A DNA stretch of 64,000 nucleotides, from the NCBI GenBank assembly GCA_905221615.1, contig CAJNDT010000001.1, positions 1,200,653 to 1,264,652 of the forward strand, read 5' to 3'. The DNA comes from Symbiodinium sp. CCMP2592. Taxonomy: Eukaryota; Sar; Dinophyceae; Suessiales; Symbiodiniaceae. This document shows, one piece after another, positions 12,329 to 23,590 of the stretch. Made by a program: the position numbers and the translations under genes. Numbering within the stretch: position 1 is the stretch's first letter; each line of letters begins with the position of its first letter. The notes beneath the pieces were generated by a model that searched no databases, had not been told where the DNA came from, and saw only the letters and a list, made by a program, of their open reading frames with translations.

Positions 12329-12430
12329 CTATCAGGGGTTGCACACCGTCAATCATTTAACTTCTAAACTTATATAAGTCTTATAAGTTAATTAGAATTT
12401 AAATGATTGACGGTGTGCAACCCCTGATAG
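12329..12430. mobile_element. 102-bp perfect-arm inverted repeat (MITE-like)
   Basis: Arms start CTATCAGGGGTTGCACACC and end with its reverse complement; more than 30 bp per arm match without a visible mismatch, around an AT-rich centre. It lies between Y1 and Z1. Short length, terminal inverted repeats and no coding capacity fit a non-autonomous DNA transposon. No clear target-site duplication was read. Confidence 0.75.
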
Positions 12431-12940
12431 ATCCATACTATGTTGCAACCCGGTCAAATCCTATAGCTAGTATACATATAACTCAAACCGCAGTTATATA
12501 CCCCGACTTCCAAACCATCTCTGACTTCCAAACCAATTATATATAATAAAGCTATTAATCCCTAGACGAAGCGAAGTTCATCAAACAACCACCAGCCGCG
12601 GCTGCCAACGTGGTTATATGCTTCAAGATTCGAGGGTGTAATCAGGGTGATGTTTTATTTGTACCAAAAACTATATATTCTAGTGGGACACCCTGACAGG
12701 CATTTTTTGGGGAGGGGTGGTGTCTGTTGATCAGGACTCAATCTCGAGGTCCTGTAGCAGTACGCCTCGTAACCTCAAGATCCCGAATACTTCTTCTAAC
12801 TATATCCAATCTCCAAATGCCATGTATAGACCTCCGTGGCTAGCCACACATCTCTTCAAGAACAGCCCGAACACCCGACTATAATAATAATTATGTTCAA
12901 CCCCTAACCCAGTAGCCCTGCAGTAGGGTAGCTATAGTAC
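12431..12940. other. Intergenic Y1-Z1, no gene seen
   Basis: Mixed-composition sequence with no convincing exon or repeat array. The interval presumably contains the Z1 5' untranslated and trans-splicing region. No spliced-leader sequence is encoded here, as expected, because that leader is added in trans. Confidence 0.5.
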
Positions 12941-15900
12941 ATGCCAGGGCCCAGTCAGCACAAGCATCATGAATCACCGGGAGCCAGCGGCAGGGGGCAG
13001 CCGAGCAGATGCAGCTTTTGTCACCGCGGAAGCACACACACCTTGGATGGAAAGTGCATCCATGCGACAGAATCCTACTGCATGATACATGACATGATTG
13101 TTTCAGGTGTGTGTGGGGGTAGAGACATTTTGCAGCTTAGCGCTCGTGTTGCTCCATAGGCTCTGTTGAGTGCCGTGTGGATTTGGGGATCTTTCGCCAC
13201 CGTTCAAAAGAGCTCGGATGTACTGTGATCATGAAGGTGAGTACGGATTCGAAGATCCTAGGTAATAATGTCCGACTCATGCCAGGGTCAGATGATAACG
13301 ATGGCGATGCTGCCAATGGGCTACTGCAGAATATCCTGGAGAGGGTATCCAATGGTGACGCTTGTCATAAAACCCGACAACCCCTCTACCCTTAACCCTC
13401 CACCCTAAACCCTTAAAACCTAAACCCCGCAATCCTGTAGCCAAGGGGCTTATGGCAGCATCGGCATGAGTGCACTTTGGAATGTATGGATCCTGAGGCT
13501 GAGACGGTTGGTTCTGCGATGCACAATGCCCGGGCGAGCTACGAGGAGGGCTTCTATAATTCTGATCTTATACAGCTACCCAATTTTAAACGTAGGACTC
13601 CAGTTTGCAATTGAGTTGGTGCGGTACTTGTAAAATGATGCAGGAGTCTGGAAAGCACTTCAAGGGCAAGCTTATGTCGAAACTGGTGAACTATCGACCT
13701 GGCAATGATGCGAGGGAGTTCTTCAAGAACGTGGATGTGCCTCTCGAACCCTGGACAGGATGTTATGTATATACTTTATAACTACATTTGGATTTGGGGA
13801 CGGTTATTAGAATAGATTGCAGATCACAATCACGATTTGCGATAACCCCCCTGTAATTACCTATATAAGCCATAATACAACTTTTGGGGATATATACTTG
13901 AAATAAGCCCGTAGCCCAAGGTACCAACTGAAGTGGAAGTGACAATCTACGAGGGGTTTGAAGGACAGCGCCGGCAGGTGCAAACTACCATTCCGGTGAT
14001 GGATGTACACGAGATTCTGGATTATCTTCAGACCGAAGTTAAACTTCAGTGTCCAAAGGACAAAACTCGTGCTTACTGGAATCATCTACGCGAGAATGGG
14101 AACCCCTTTGTATACAACTTTCCTGCTGCTGCGAACGACCTGGACTGCATGGTTCCATTCACCTTATATGGGGACGAGCTGACATTGGGGAAGGACCCCA
14201 AGGACAAGGTCACTGGAATTTTTCTTCAGCTGACCTTGTTCAAGCCGAAGGCTGCTCGGCAGGGCATCTGGCTGCTTGCGGCAATACAAGATGCTTGCAT
14301 GGTCCATGAGGAGCTCAAGACGCTGACCCCGATCTTGGAGCACATCGTTTGGAGTTGCAAGCAAGCTTATGCAGGAACATATCCAACGATGTCGAGAACT
14401 GGCTCTGCTTTGACTGGTAAAAAATCCGAGAAGGCGGGCCAAAAGTTCTCGGGTGATGCTCGCTGGGTGTGCGCTGAGCTACGGGGTGATTGGAAGTGGC
14501 ATGAGCGCACATTGCGCCTGCTGCGAACCCCTGTGTCGAAGAAGTGTTGCTTCCTGTGTGATGCCGAAGCGTCCGACGGTCCTCTTCGTTACTACAATAT
14601 GGACGACAACGCTGCTTGGCGAAGTGCACAGCTGAACACGAACGCTTTTCTTCAGTCTGCAATTCGGCCTGGGCAGGTGAGTATCTTGGCTTATTACATT
14701 AAAGTTTGCGTGTGACGAAGCTCGATCCATCCAGACCTTCGAAAATTCCTAATGAAGGATCGCAAACCCAAATGCACACCAGTCCTATGAGGCCCTCTGA
14801 CTCTGCTGACGGGCTTCGATGTCTCCATGGTGAAGTTCTGCAGCATGCACGTCTGCAATCTGGGCTTGGTGCACACGGCGAGTGGTGGTGCACTGTGCCC
14901 AGGTGTCATTATGCATTGCTTTTTCAACCCCATCCAATGCTTTTGTGAATTATGGGTTCTTGGAATATTATAATGCAACAACCTAGGGAGGCTTTGCTGC
15001 GCGAGGGCCATTTCGGGCCTTACAATGGACCTGGAGATATGAAGCAGCTGTTGGAAAGTGCATACCGGGAGTTTCAGGTCTGGCGCCGGGCCAACAAAGT
15101 ACAATGCTCCCAGCGGTCATTCGCGCCACGCCATCTTCTGAAGAAGGTGCATGGGTACTACTTGACAACGAAGGCCTACAATGCCCGTATCGTGATGTTG
15201 TGGTTGGCAAGCAAATTGCAAGATGTTGCCCAGCATGCAGCTGCGACTCCGAGCATACGCTTGCATGCCATGGCCCTGCAGCTCTGCTGATATATTCCCA
15301 AACCCTGAAAAGGAATGCGGTTCTCGGGCACCCGTATTATGTTCACAAATTTCATCCGGGGAGCTTAGGACCGCCTTCTCGAAGTGGTTCAGCTGCAATG
15401 AAGCGGCGAAGCGTTTCTTGCAGCTTCCATGGCAGTGATCAGATGCTTTATTAAACCGTATATATGTTTGATTTTTTCGGCAGGTTATAATTCCTAGACT
15501 CGTGCTTAGGACGCCGGCCCAAAGCGATGAAATTTACGACAATGGAATGCTTTTTCTAAAGTGCCACCTACAACTGACCCAAGTTTCCCATCGGTTCCTT
15601 GGCATAATATTGTTTCTTCCTGTGGCTATGATTTTTTGGGTGATTTCATTGTAGGATTAAGGGTATACCCAAACAACTGGCCCTCCAAACGTTCCCTGAG
15701 GCTCAAGATCCTGGCCTGGGTTCTGAAACCAAAATTCCATGCAACTTGACTTCAAGTGGCTGTGAGCTGTGCTCTAGAATGTGCAGTTGGGCAACTGGTG
15801 AGGCCATGCTTCACATCCTGGACCAAAGCCGGAGATGGCGATTCTTGCTTCGAACTTCCACGATGTTATATATATATATATATTAAAGCCGGAGATCCAT

Positions 15901-16370
15901 GCTAATTAAACACATGTATTGGCATGTTGGACCCTCAGGCTGCAATGCGCGCTACAGTCACTGCTTCACTGGTGAGGATGCTATGGGATGGCTTAAGAGT
16001 ACCTGAGCTTCCATTATGAGTTGAAGTCGAGGGGTGCTTTTCAGTTTGAAGCCATTATAACCCTAATAAGCCCTAATATAAGCCCTAAACCCTAATTAGC
16101 CCTAAAGCCTTAAACCCTTATAAGCCCTAAACCCTGAACCCTAATACCCTAAGCCCGAAACCCTAGCAGCCCTTTTCTGGTGTTTCTGGAAAGGAGTGAT
16201 TTTATTAGTAATCCTGAGCATCAGATATCTCAGGGGTCAGTCTGCGTGCTCCTCGCAAACCTGGCGCTTTCAATCGCTGGGTTCTGCGCATGGGTATGCT
16301 GAAGATTGTGGCGTCAAAACGTCGCTTGAATCAGATGCTCGGCTACATAAATTCACTTGAGCCCTGTAGT
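12941..16370 (+). CDS. Gene Z1: possible domesticated or relic CACTA/KDZ-type DDE transposase-like protein
   Basis: Start at ATG 12941 (MPGPSQHKHHESPG). The first exon holds a Cys/His cluster (CSFCHRG, then a C, then YCMIH). Further exons lie near 13160-13237, 13287-13347, 13441-13560, 13645-13759, 13917-14676, 14792-14902, 14987-15290, 15484-15580, 15660-15745, 15940-15998 and 16255-16370. The long exon contains FTLYGDELTLG, LTLFKP, LLEHIVW-like text (ILEHIVWSC), then GDWKWHERTL (14488) followed by CCFLCDAEAS (about 14545). The next exon has LLTGFDVSMV then CSMHVCNLG. Later blocks are KPKFHAT (15727) and HCFTGEDAMGWLK (15957). A GD-x-W segment, a nearby C-x2-C knuckle and a later x-MH-x-NLG segment resemble the D...C-x2-C...D-x-MH layout of plant TNP2/KDZ transposases; this is inference. 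The residue before SMH is Cys, where TNP2 has Asp, so catalysis may be lost. The family seems widespread in Symbiodinium from memory. Confidence 0.68.
16055..16165. repeat. Telomere-like (CCCTAAA)n tract in a Z1 intron
   Basis: About ten CCCTAAA/CCCTAAT/CCCTTATAAG variants in CCCTAAA orientation between the HCFTGED exon and the last Z1 exon. Confidence 0.85.
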
Positions 16371-16795
16371 ACCCGATCTCTCCCAAACCTAGCCCCTGAA
16401 CTCAATATATTCATATATATGCATATATATATATAATATATCGACTCTAGCCCCGTACGTTGCATAAACTTGAACCCTTGGGAATATAAGCCCTCACTTG
16501 TGTGTCCTTCATCAGCAACACCAGCAGTAGCACCGGTGCAAATTCAAGTAAATGAAATCCCCAAGCCTTCATAGAGATCCTTCCTTTATCTCAAGACCCT
16601 CAAGCAGCCTAGGCGAGCGCGCGATCGAGGATGGAATCGCTGATCGTGATGCAGTCCAGCCGCATAATTGCAAAACAATTCTGCGTGATTCTCCAACCCC
16701 TACAAATTTAATCTGACTGTTTATGTGCTTGCCAGTGGTTTTCTTTGGGCTTCCTGTGCTCTGCCCAGCTGATTCATCATGCCTAGGCATCCAGA

Positions 16796-17100
16796 ATGAT
16801 GGATGTCATGATGGCTGCTGCTGAGTCTTTTCAGCAAATATACAGCTTCGGTCGCTTGTTTGACTCCGAATCTCTTGTCCCCAAACCATGCTTTGGATCT
16901 AAGGAAACAGTCCGTGACCTCCAAAATCGGCTGTTGCACAGTGGCGTGTGGCAAAAAATCCTAGTGCTCGCCACTGCTTGCTGGGACATTCCAAACTTCC
17001 CCAAAAAACTCTCTTTGACGCAACCGCCTCACTTTTCATGTAGGTTAGTAACCGGCGCATTTAACAAGCATGGAAGACGAGTAGGGCTATTGTTTGCTGT
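16796..17100 (+). CDS. Possible exon or small ORF of unknown function
   Basis: An open stretch beginning MMDVMMAAAESFQQIYSFG and reading to about residue 80 before it enters satellite sequence. Composition looks coding, but there is no recognisable motif and no confirmed splice partner. It may be an additional 3' exon of the Z1 locus or chance. Confidence 0.2.
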
Positions 17101-18940
17101 AAGTATACGTATCAATATTGCCAACTATAAATTAGTGTTAGTGCTCATGTTCGTGTTAGAGTTAGCGCTAGTGCCAGTGTCAATGTCAGTAATACAGCAC
17201 CACTGCTACGAGTAGTATCAGTATCAGTCTTAATGCTGGGTTTAACAGCAGCTTATATTCGCAGAAGTGCTAGTATTAGTATCAATATTAGAACTAGTTA
17301 GTTTGGATATGTTAGTATATTGATAGTCTCGTATATTAGCAGATGAGTATATCAGTACATCAATGTATTCGAACAGTAAAATATTTGCATACTTGTATAC
17401 TAGTATATTTTACATGTTAGTACAACTGGTGCATGAATACACTACTATACTGCTGTACTAGCTTACTAGTATATTGACATACCAGTATATTCGAACGTTA
17501 GCATATTAGTGTACGAGTATGTGTACTATATGACTGTTTTATCTAATCATTTATAAGTATATCAGTATGTTGGCATATTGGATTGGTATACGAACTTGTC
17601 ATGTCGGTATTCTTGCATAGTGCAGTAGCCGTATATGAGTACAGTCACATATTCGTGTAGTATACTCATACAACAACGAGAGGTATATTGATACATTGGT
17701 ATATGGGCATATGCCTATGCCAAAGCATTAATACATGAATGCACTGACGTATATATCTGTATCTTAAGATAGTGGTATGTATTTTATGTACATTAGTATA
17801 TGCAGGTGTCTATTAGTAATGATATTAGTCATCATATCAATATGAATATACTATTGGTGTTCGTAGCAGTATTAATGTCAATATTATTAGAAATAGGACT
17901 ATTTATACTCGTAATAGCCATAATATGAGTGTTCATGCTGGTAATACTAGTGGCATTCTTGAATATTCAGCAGATTATCAAAGTCCGTACTAGTGTTGGT
18001 GATAGCATCACTGTTAACGCACAAGAGTTTACGTACTCGTATTCGTAGGAGTATCAATAGCTATGTAAATATTGATGTTAGTATAAATTTTGTGTGAAGT
18101 ATTAGCAGTAGTGTTAGCTGTATTTTATGTACATTAGTATAAGCAGGTGTCCATTAGTAATGATATTAGTTTTCATATCAATATGAATATACTATTGGTA
18201 TTCGTAGCAGTATTAATGTCAATATTATTAGAAATAGGACTATTTATACTCGTAATAGCCATAATATGGGTGTTCATGCTGGTAATACTAGTGGCATTCT
18301 TGAATATTCAGCAGATTATCAAAGTCCGTATTAGTGTTGGTGATAGCACTACTGTTAACGCACAAGAGTTTACGTATTCGTATTCGTAGGAGTATCAATA
18401 GCTATGTAAATATTGATGTTAGTATAAATTTTGTGTTAAGTATTAGCAGTAGTGTTAGCGTTAGTACTATAATATTATTGATGATATACATTCGAAAGAA
18501 TGTTTGTAGTATTATTACTCTTGATCACGTGAAATTCTAACAGTTGAATACATGAGTGAGTTAAAGGATTTGTATTTTAATATGGTGGTATGCATGTTTA
18601 TGTACATTAGTACATACAGGTGTGTGTTAGTATTGGTATTAATATACATTATTATCAATATGAATATGGTTATTGATATGCGTAGGAGTAATAAGAGCAA
18701 TACTAATCAATCTTAGTATTTGTGTTATGCATATTCGTACTAAGCTTTATAGAAGTGTAATATTAGTAGTAATGCTGGTATTAGCTTGAGCATTCAACAA
18801 ATGATCACTGTCAGTATTTCCAATGGCAATACTATATGTAGGAGTATCAATACATATATGTATATACAGATAGACAGGTAGATTGAGAGATATTCGTTTA
18901 AATATGGGCATGAGTATTGACAGCCCTTGCCTTTGCAAGT
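17100..18940. repeat. Degenerate AGTATTAGTATA satellite-like region
   Basis: About 1.8 kb built from variants of short units such as GTATTAGTA, AGTATATT and GTTAGTGTTAG. No gene was seen; short frames across it are Ile/Val/Leu-rich by composition. Confidence 0.75.
17780..18461. repeat. 341-bp direct tandem duplication
   Basis: 17780-18120 is repeated immediately at 18121-18461 with only a handful of substitutions, starting TATTTTATGTACATTAG in both copies and ending in GTGTTAGC. The period of 341 was confirmed at several internal anchors. Confidence 0.9.
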
Positions 18941-18941
18941 A

Positions 18942-19406
18942 AGTCGTGCATGGTCTGTCATCGGATGGGTCACAATCAGCCCTCCTGAGAATCAATTCCA
19001 AGGTCCAGAGATTCCAAAATTTCCAAAAGTTCCAAAACTTCCAAAATTTCCGAAATTTCCAAAATTTCCAAAATTTCCAAAATTTCCAAAAATTTCCAAA
19101 ATTTCCAAAATTTCCAAAATTTCCAAAATTTCCGAAATTTCCAAAATTTCCAAAATTTCCAAAAAGTCCGCCCTTATGTTTTGGAAAAATCCTGTCCACT
19201 AGGTCGGGCCGTTTTGGAAATTTTGGAAATTTTGGAAATTTTGGAAATTTTGGAAATTTCGGAAATTTTGGAAATTTTGGAAATTTTGGAAATTTTGGAA
19301 ATCCGGAAAGTTAAGGGAGAGAATTTTGGAAATTTTGGAAATTTTGGAATTGAGTTTTTGAAAGCTGAGTACCCCCTCCCCCGATCACAGACCATGCACT
19401 ACGACT
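18942..19406. mobile_element. 465-bp foldback element with TTCCAAAAT minisatellite arms
   Basis: The ends are inverted: CGTGCATGGTCTGT near 18945 and ACAGACCATGCAC at 19387. The left arm is a (TTCCAAAAT)n array (about 19012-19160) and the right arm its inverse (ATTTTGGAA)n (about 19210-19350), around a roughly 45-bp loop. It could form a very large hairpin. The open frames through it (NFGNFG, PKFPKF) are repeat translations. Resembles foldback transposons, or a minisatellite duplicated in inverse orientation. Confidence 0.75.
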
Positions 19407-19409
19407 GAG

Positions 19410-19545
19410 TTGAAAGGGCATGGTCTGTCAACGAGTCTTTTGGTGGTTCCACAGATACGTTCGGAGGGCTCAAACTCGATACCCCGGAAAAAGCACGAAC
19501 ACACCGGTGGGAGCGATGTTTTGAAGGGGATGGTCTGTCAACGGG
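19410..19545. repeat. Direct repeat of the ATGGTCTGTCAACG motif
   Basis: GAAAGGGCATGGTCTGTCAACG-like text ends at 19433 and recurs 110 bp later (near 19527). The same ATGGTCTGTCA word is also the foldback terminus at 18949. It suggests remnants of several copies of one element. Confidence 0.7.
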
Positions 19546-19554
19546 GGGGGGTGA

Positions 19555-19604
<50 letters not shown>

Positions 19605-19661
19605 ATGTGTGTGTATATGAAAAAGTATGTATGTATATATGTATATGTGTATATGTGTATA

Positions 19662-19697
<36 letters not shown>

Positions 19698-19735
19698 TAC
19701 GTATGTATGTATGTATGTATGTATGAATAATTGCA
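19555..19735. repeat. (TA)n-(TG)n-(TATG)n microsatellite
   Basis: Compound simple repeat directly downstream of the foldback remnants. Confidence 0.95.
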
Positions 19736-20421
19736 TCATGTGCTTTAATTGCATCATGTGCTTGCTACTCACATCTTGTGTAACGACGTTTACTGATGTA
19801 TGATCTAGCTCCCGGGCGTTGGTTAAACGGGCTTTGGGCGTGGGGTCTGCTTACCGGCCCTGCCGGGGTTTCAGTGTATTTTTTGGAACTCACGCTCGGA
19901 CAAGCGAGGCAGGATCTTATGGATTTGGGGGGGTTCTAAATTCTAAACCCTAAGCCCTAAAACCCTGGCAGGATCTTATGGAGTTTTGGGGTTAGGTTTG
20001 AAGAACCCATCAAGTCAGAACAACTTGCAGCCATGTGCTAAAATTTCTGCTCACGACATATGGGGTACTGGTCACCCTTGAAACCACCCAAATGACAAAC
20101 CACCATGTTCCTGTAGCGCATACGTGTCATCATGTCATCTCACTCTGCATACAAGTCGGAGAACCAGCAAACCCAAACACTGATACCCGACCCTGAACAC
20201 TAGCGTTGCTGCACACGGCCTGAAAGCCTCAAAAACTGAACCCCTGACAAGGTGAATGACTGTGTAGGCATAGAACGTGTGTTTATTTCATGTGTATATA
20301 AACTGCATGTGCCCACACACATGCATGCCTGCATGCATGCATGGAGGGATGGATGCATGTATGTATGTATGTGTAGGTATGTACATACGTAGGTATGGGT
20401 TTATGATTATTTATAGGCTGG

Positions 20422-20460
<39 letters not shown>

Positions 20461-20517
20461 TATGTATATGTGTGTTTTGCGGAATATACGTATATGTATG
20501 TGTTTGTATATATATTA

Positions 20518-20553
<36 letters not shown>

Positions 20554-21927
20554 GAAGGGTTCTGCACACTCGCACATGTATATTGTTTCCTGCCGGTATC
20601 ATACCACATTCCCCAAACTCTGCATGCAAGGTCCTCCAAAGCATCCTGCTTTCCTGCTCTCCAGGCCTGCGTCAAAGAGGGAAAGCAATGAGGGAGAAGG
20701 GAGGAAGGAAAAGGGAGCGCTCAAACCACTGACAGCCGAAGTCCTGATGCAGGGGTCTCAATCCACCCTGAGTTTGCCTCCAAACCTCTGTATGATTCAG
20801 GGTTTGAAGCTGCAACTCTGGACCCCAGCCTCGAAAACCTCAAAGCCCTGAACAGTATCAACCCTAAACCTTGAACGCCAAAGGCCTAAACCTGACATAG
20901 TATAACCCTTTGAATCCCGTACCCTGCCTCGTAAGCCCACAAACCGGCCAGGTTACTGGCAGTGCAGGTAAGCCTCCCCACTTCTGGACATTCGGGCTTG
21001 AGGCGGATTTGTGTTTCGGGTGTCGGGCTTCAGGGTTCACGTTTGTTCGAGGTAGTACGTACAAGACTGTCCGGCACACGAGGTGCTAAACTTCCCCCAG
21101 GAGCTCTCTTTCATCAGGTACAAGGCTGCTTGTTCCTAAACCCCGCACACTTCTCAGTTCGGTATGGAACATGACACCCAGAGCAACTACAGTCCCCACG
21201 TTTCAGCAGCAGCTGCTTGAGCCCTTCTGCACACCAAGGGTCACTTCAGTCTATCGGCCGGGCCATGAGTGGATTTGTGCACCAGACTTACCTGCGGTAA
21301 GGGGAATGGAAGAATGGTAGTCATAGTAGTTAAGTATAATTGTGCCCCATTCCTCCATTCCCTACTAACCAAAGGTAAGCAGAGTGGTGGTGGTGTGCCT
21401 AGGAAAACCTCGCTTGGGCACTCCTGAGTCAAGCTCAAGCGAGGAGATGAGAAGCCCAAAGCCACTACGACTGACACGATAACATCCTGTCAGCAATCTT
21501 CGGTCAGGTGGGTGGTGCCACCGAGGAAAATATAACCGGTGAGCTGCATGATTAAATGCCTGAAGTTCCCATAACCCTGTATCACAGAGCCTCTCATACC
21601 CCAAAACCTACCTGTTCAGGGTCCCTTATTGTACTGCCCCCTACACGTTTCCCACCCTATGCATAACCCTGAACCCAAAACCCTATACATTTCCTTCAGA
21701 ACGGTAGGCCGACAAGCTTAGCGAACGGAGACTCTGGCGAGATGCAAGGCGCAGCTGACAAACGGCAGGTGGAGCCCGATACAGGCCTAGAGACGGACGG
21801 GCTATCATAGGGGGTCTGAATAATTAGAATAGGGCTCCTTTCAAAGGGGCCTCTAAGGGATCTATATAATAGAATTATCTATTATAGGAGCCCTTAACAA
21901 GTAGAATCGGGCTTAGGGGTATAGTAA

Positions 21928-21930
<3 letters not shown>

Positions 21931-22002
<72 letters not shown>
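21931..22002. repeat. (ACT)n microsatellite, 24 units
   Basis: Pure ACT trinucleotides over 72 bp, flanked by TAGGAGCCC/AGGAACCC-like mobile-element text. Confidence 0.95.
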
Positions 22003-23495
22003 GGTAATTATTAATAAGGAACCCTGTAAAATAGTAGGCGGGCGCCCCTATATTGAACACGGGGTAGTCGTTCGAAGACGACTCTGGTAGCATTGGGGGG
22101 TTGGAAGACCCCAGTCTGGCAACATTGGGGTAGGTTCTTTCAGACGTTTTTGTTTTTAAGCTCCTTTTCTGCGAAAGCCCGAAGGTCTTCGAGAGGCTGT
22201 TTAGGGTTTAGGGTTTAGGGGGTTTCAGTTAGGAGTGCTTTGTTTTGTGCTCCTCATAACAAGACTTCTTCATCACAAGGCATAAGGAGATTGTAGTTAC
22301 AAAAGCTGACATCCCCGCGGCAACGGCTACTTCTGCGAACAGATCTTCGGAACAACCAAGGCAAGGTGTCCTTTTCTGGCTGACCGGCTGGGCAGAGTTT
22401 CAACACTCCTTCGAGACCCCATCTTCAATTTCTTAACCCTAAACCCTAATCCGTCATGAGCCCTCCGGTTTCAACACCTAACACTGAACCCAAACCTAAA
22501 TGAAGCCGAAACTTCAAGCCCGAAAGCCTACATCTAAGATCTTCGAGGCTCCCTCAGAATATACTTTTTCTTGTTGCGTCTAAGCGGCCACGTTCGTGGC
22601 AATGCCTGCCGCACGGACAAAAGATGAGAAATACCGAGTTGTTTCTTAAGGAAGTTACTTTCAAGTTACATTTCCAATTTGTGCTCCCAAGACCATGCAA
22701 TACTCTCAAATGCAAGGCTGCCGGACTCCGTGGAGCTCAAGGTTCACAGGCAGCAGATGAAACCCTGATAAGCCTTTAATTCCAAGGCTTGCAACTTTTG
22801 AAGCCTAAGTCATGAACCGAGAAGGACCAAATCAAATTCACGCCATATGATCTTCCCTCACTCCTGCTACCACGTGGGTCCTCACCCAAAAACCTAAACT
22901 CGGAATCCGAAATCCTCAGCCCCGTGTGAAAGTCCCTAAGCCCGGAGCCCTGAACCCTAAATGCCGAAGCGGACTGTGGAGTTGCAGCTGCAAGACATCA
23001 GTTGAAAAATTATACACTTAAGAGTTGGGAGGCTAAAATTCTAGCTATGGTGCTGGAGGGTCTAGGGAAAGGTTTATTTCCGGCATAGAAGTCTGCATCT
23101 AAAGTTTAGGTTTGGGTAGCAAAAAAGACTGATTTTGTTTGCGAGTGGTTTCGCGCTTCGGGATTCGGACATGTTGTCTGTCCAGCAGCTGCCGTCACTG
23201 ACTGACCAGTATCACACTCCTTCCCAACTCGCAAGCTCAAGTAACACCGAACCCTAAATGCTCTGACTGGAGCTGTGAGATACAATGTACGCAGTTGGGG
23301 CTGTAACGCCTTGCATGCCACAGCTGAGCGCCCACGCCGGAGAGCTTATCTACAACTTGCCCTCTATTTCTACAGGGCTCAAGCCCAGCGAGATCACCAC
23401 CTGCTACACCAACCCTGCAGCACCTAAACCCCAAACCCCCGGGCTGAATCGACACCTCGACACCCTAAGCCGACATAGAGACCTGAATTTGTAAT

Positions 23496-23590
23496 GTAGG
23501 GGCCTTAATAATTAGAATAGGGTTTTGGGGCCAAATTATACTATAACTATAATGAATAGAATATATACGTAATTATTTAGGCCCCTTAAC
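23496..23590. mobile_element. MITE-like element, TAGGGGCC family, copy 1
   Basis: Ends TAGGGGCCTTAATAATTAG and, inverted, TAATTATTTAGGCCCC. AT-rich centre, about 95 bp. The same termini occur at 41463-41570, and related words occur at 21809 and 23765. Confidence 0.6.

Noticed and set aside
18927-19314. Frames with NFGNFG and PKFPKF repeats resembling silk- or nucleoporin-like proteins
   Set aside because: Explained by the (TTCCAAAAT)n minisatellite and its inverse; open on both strands in several frames.
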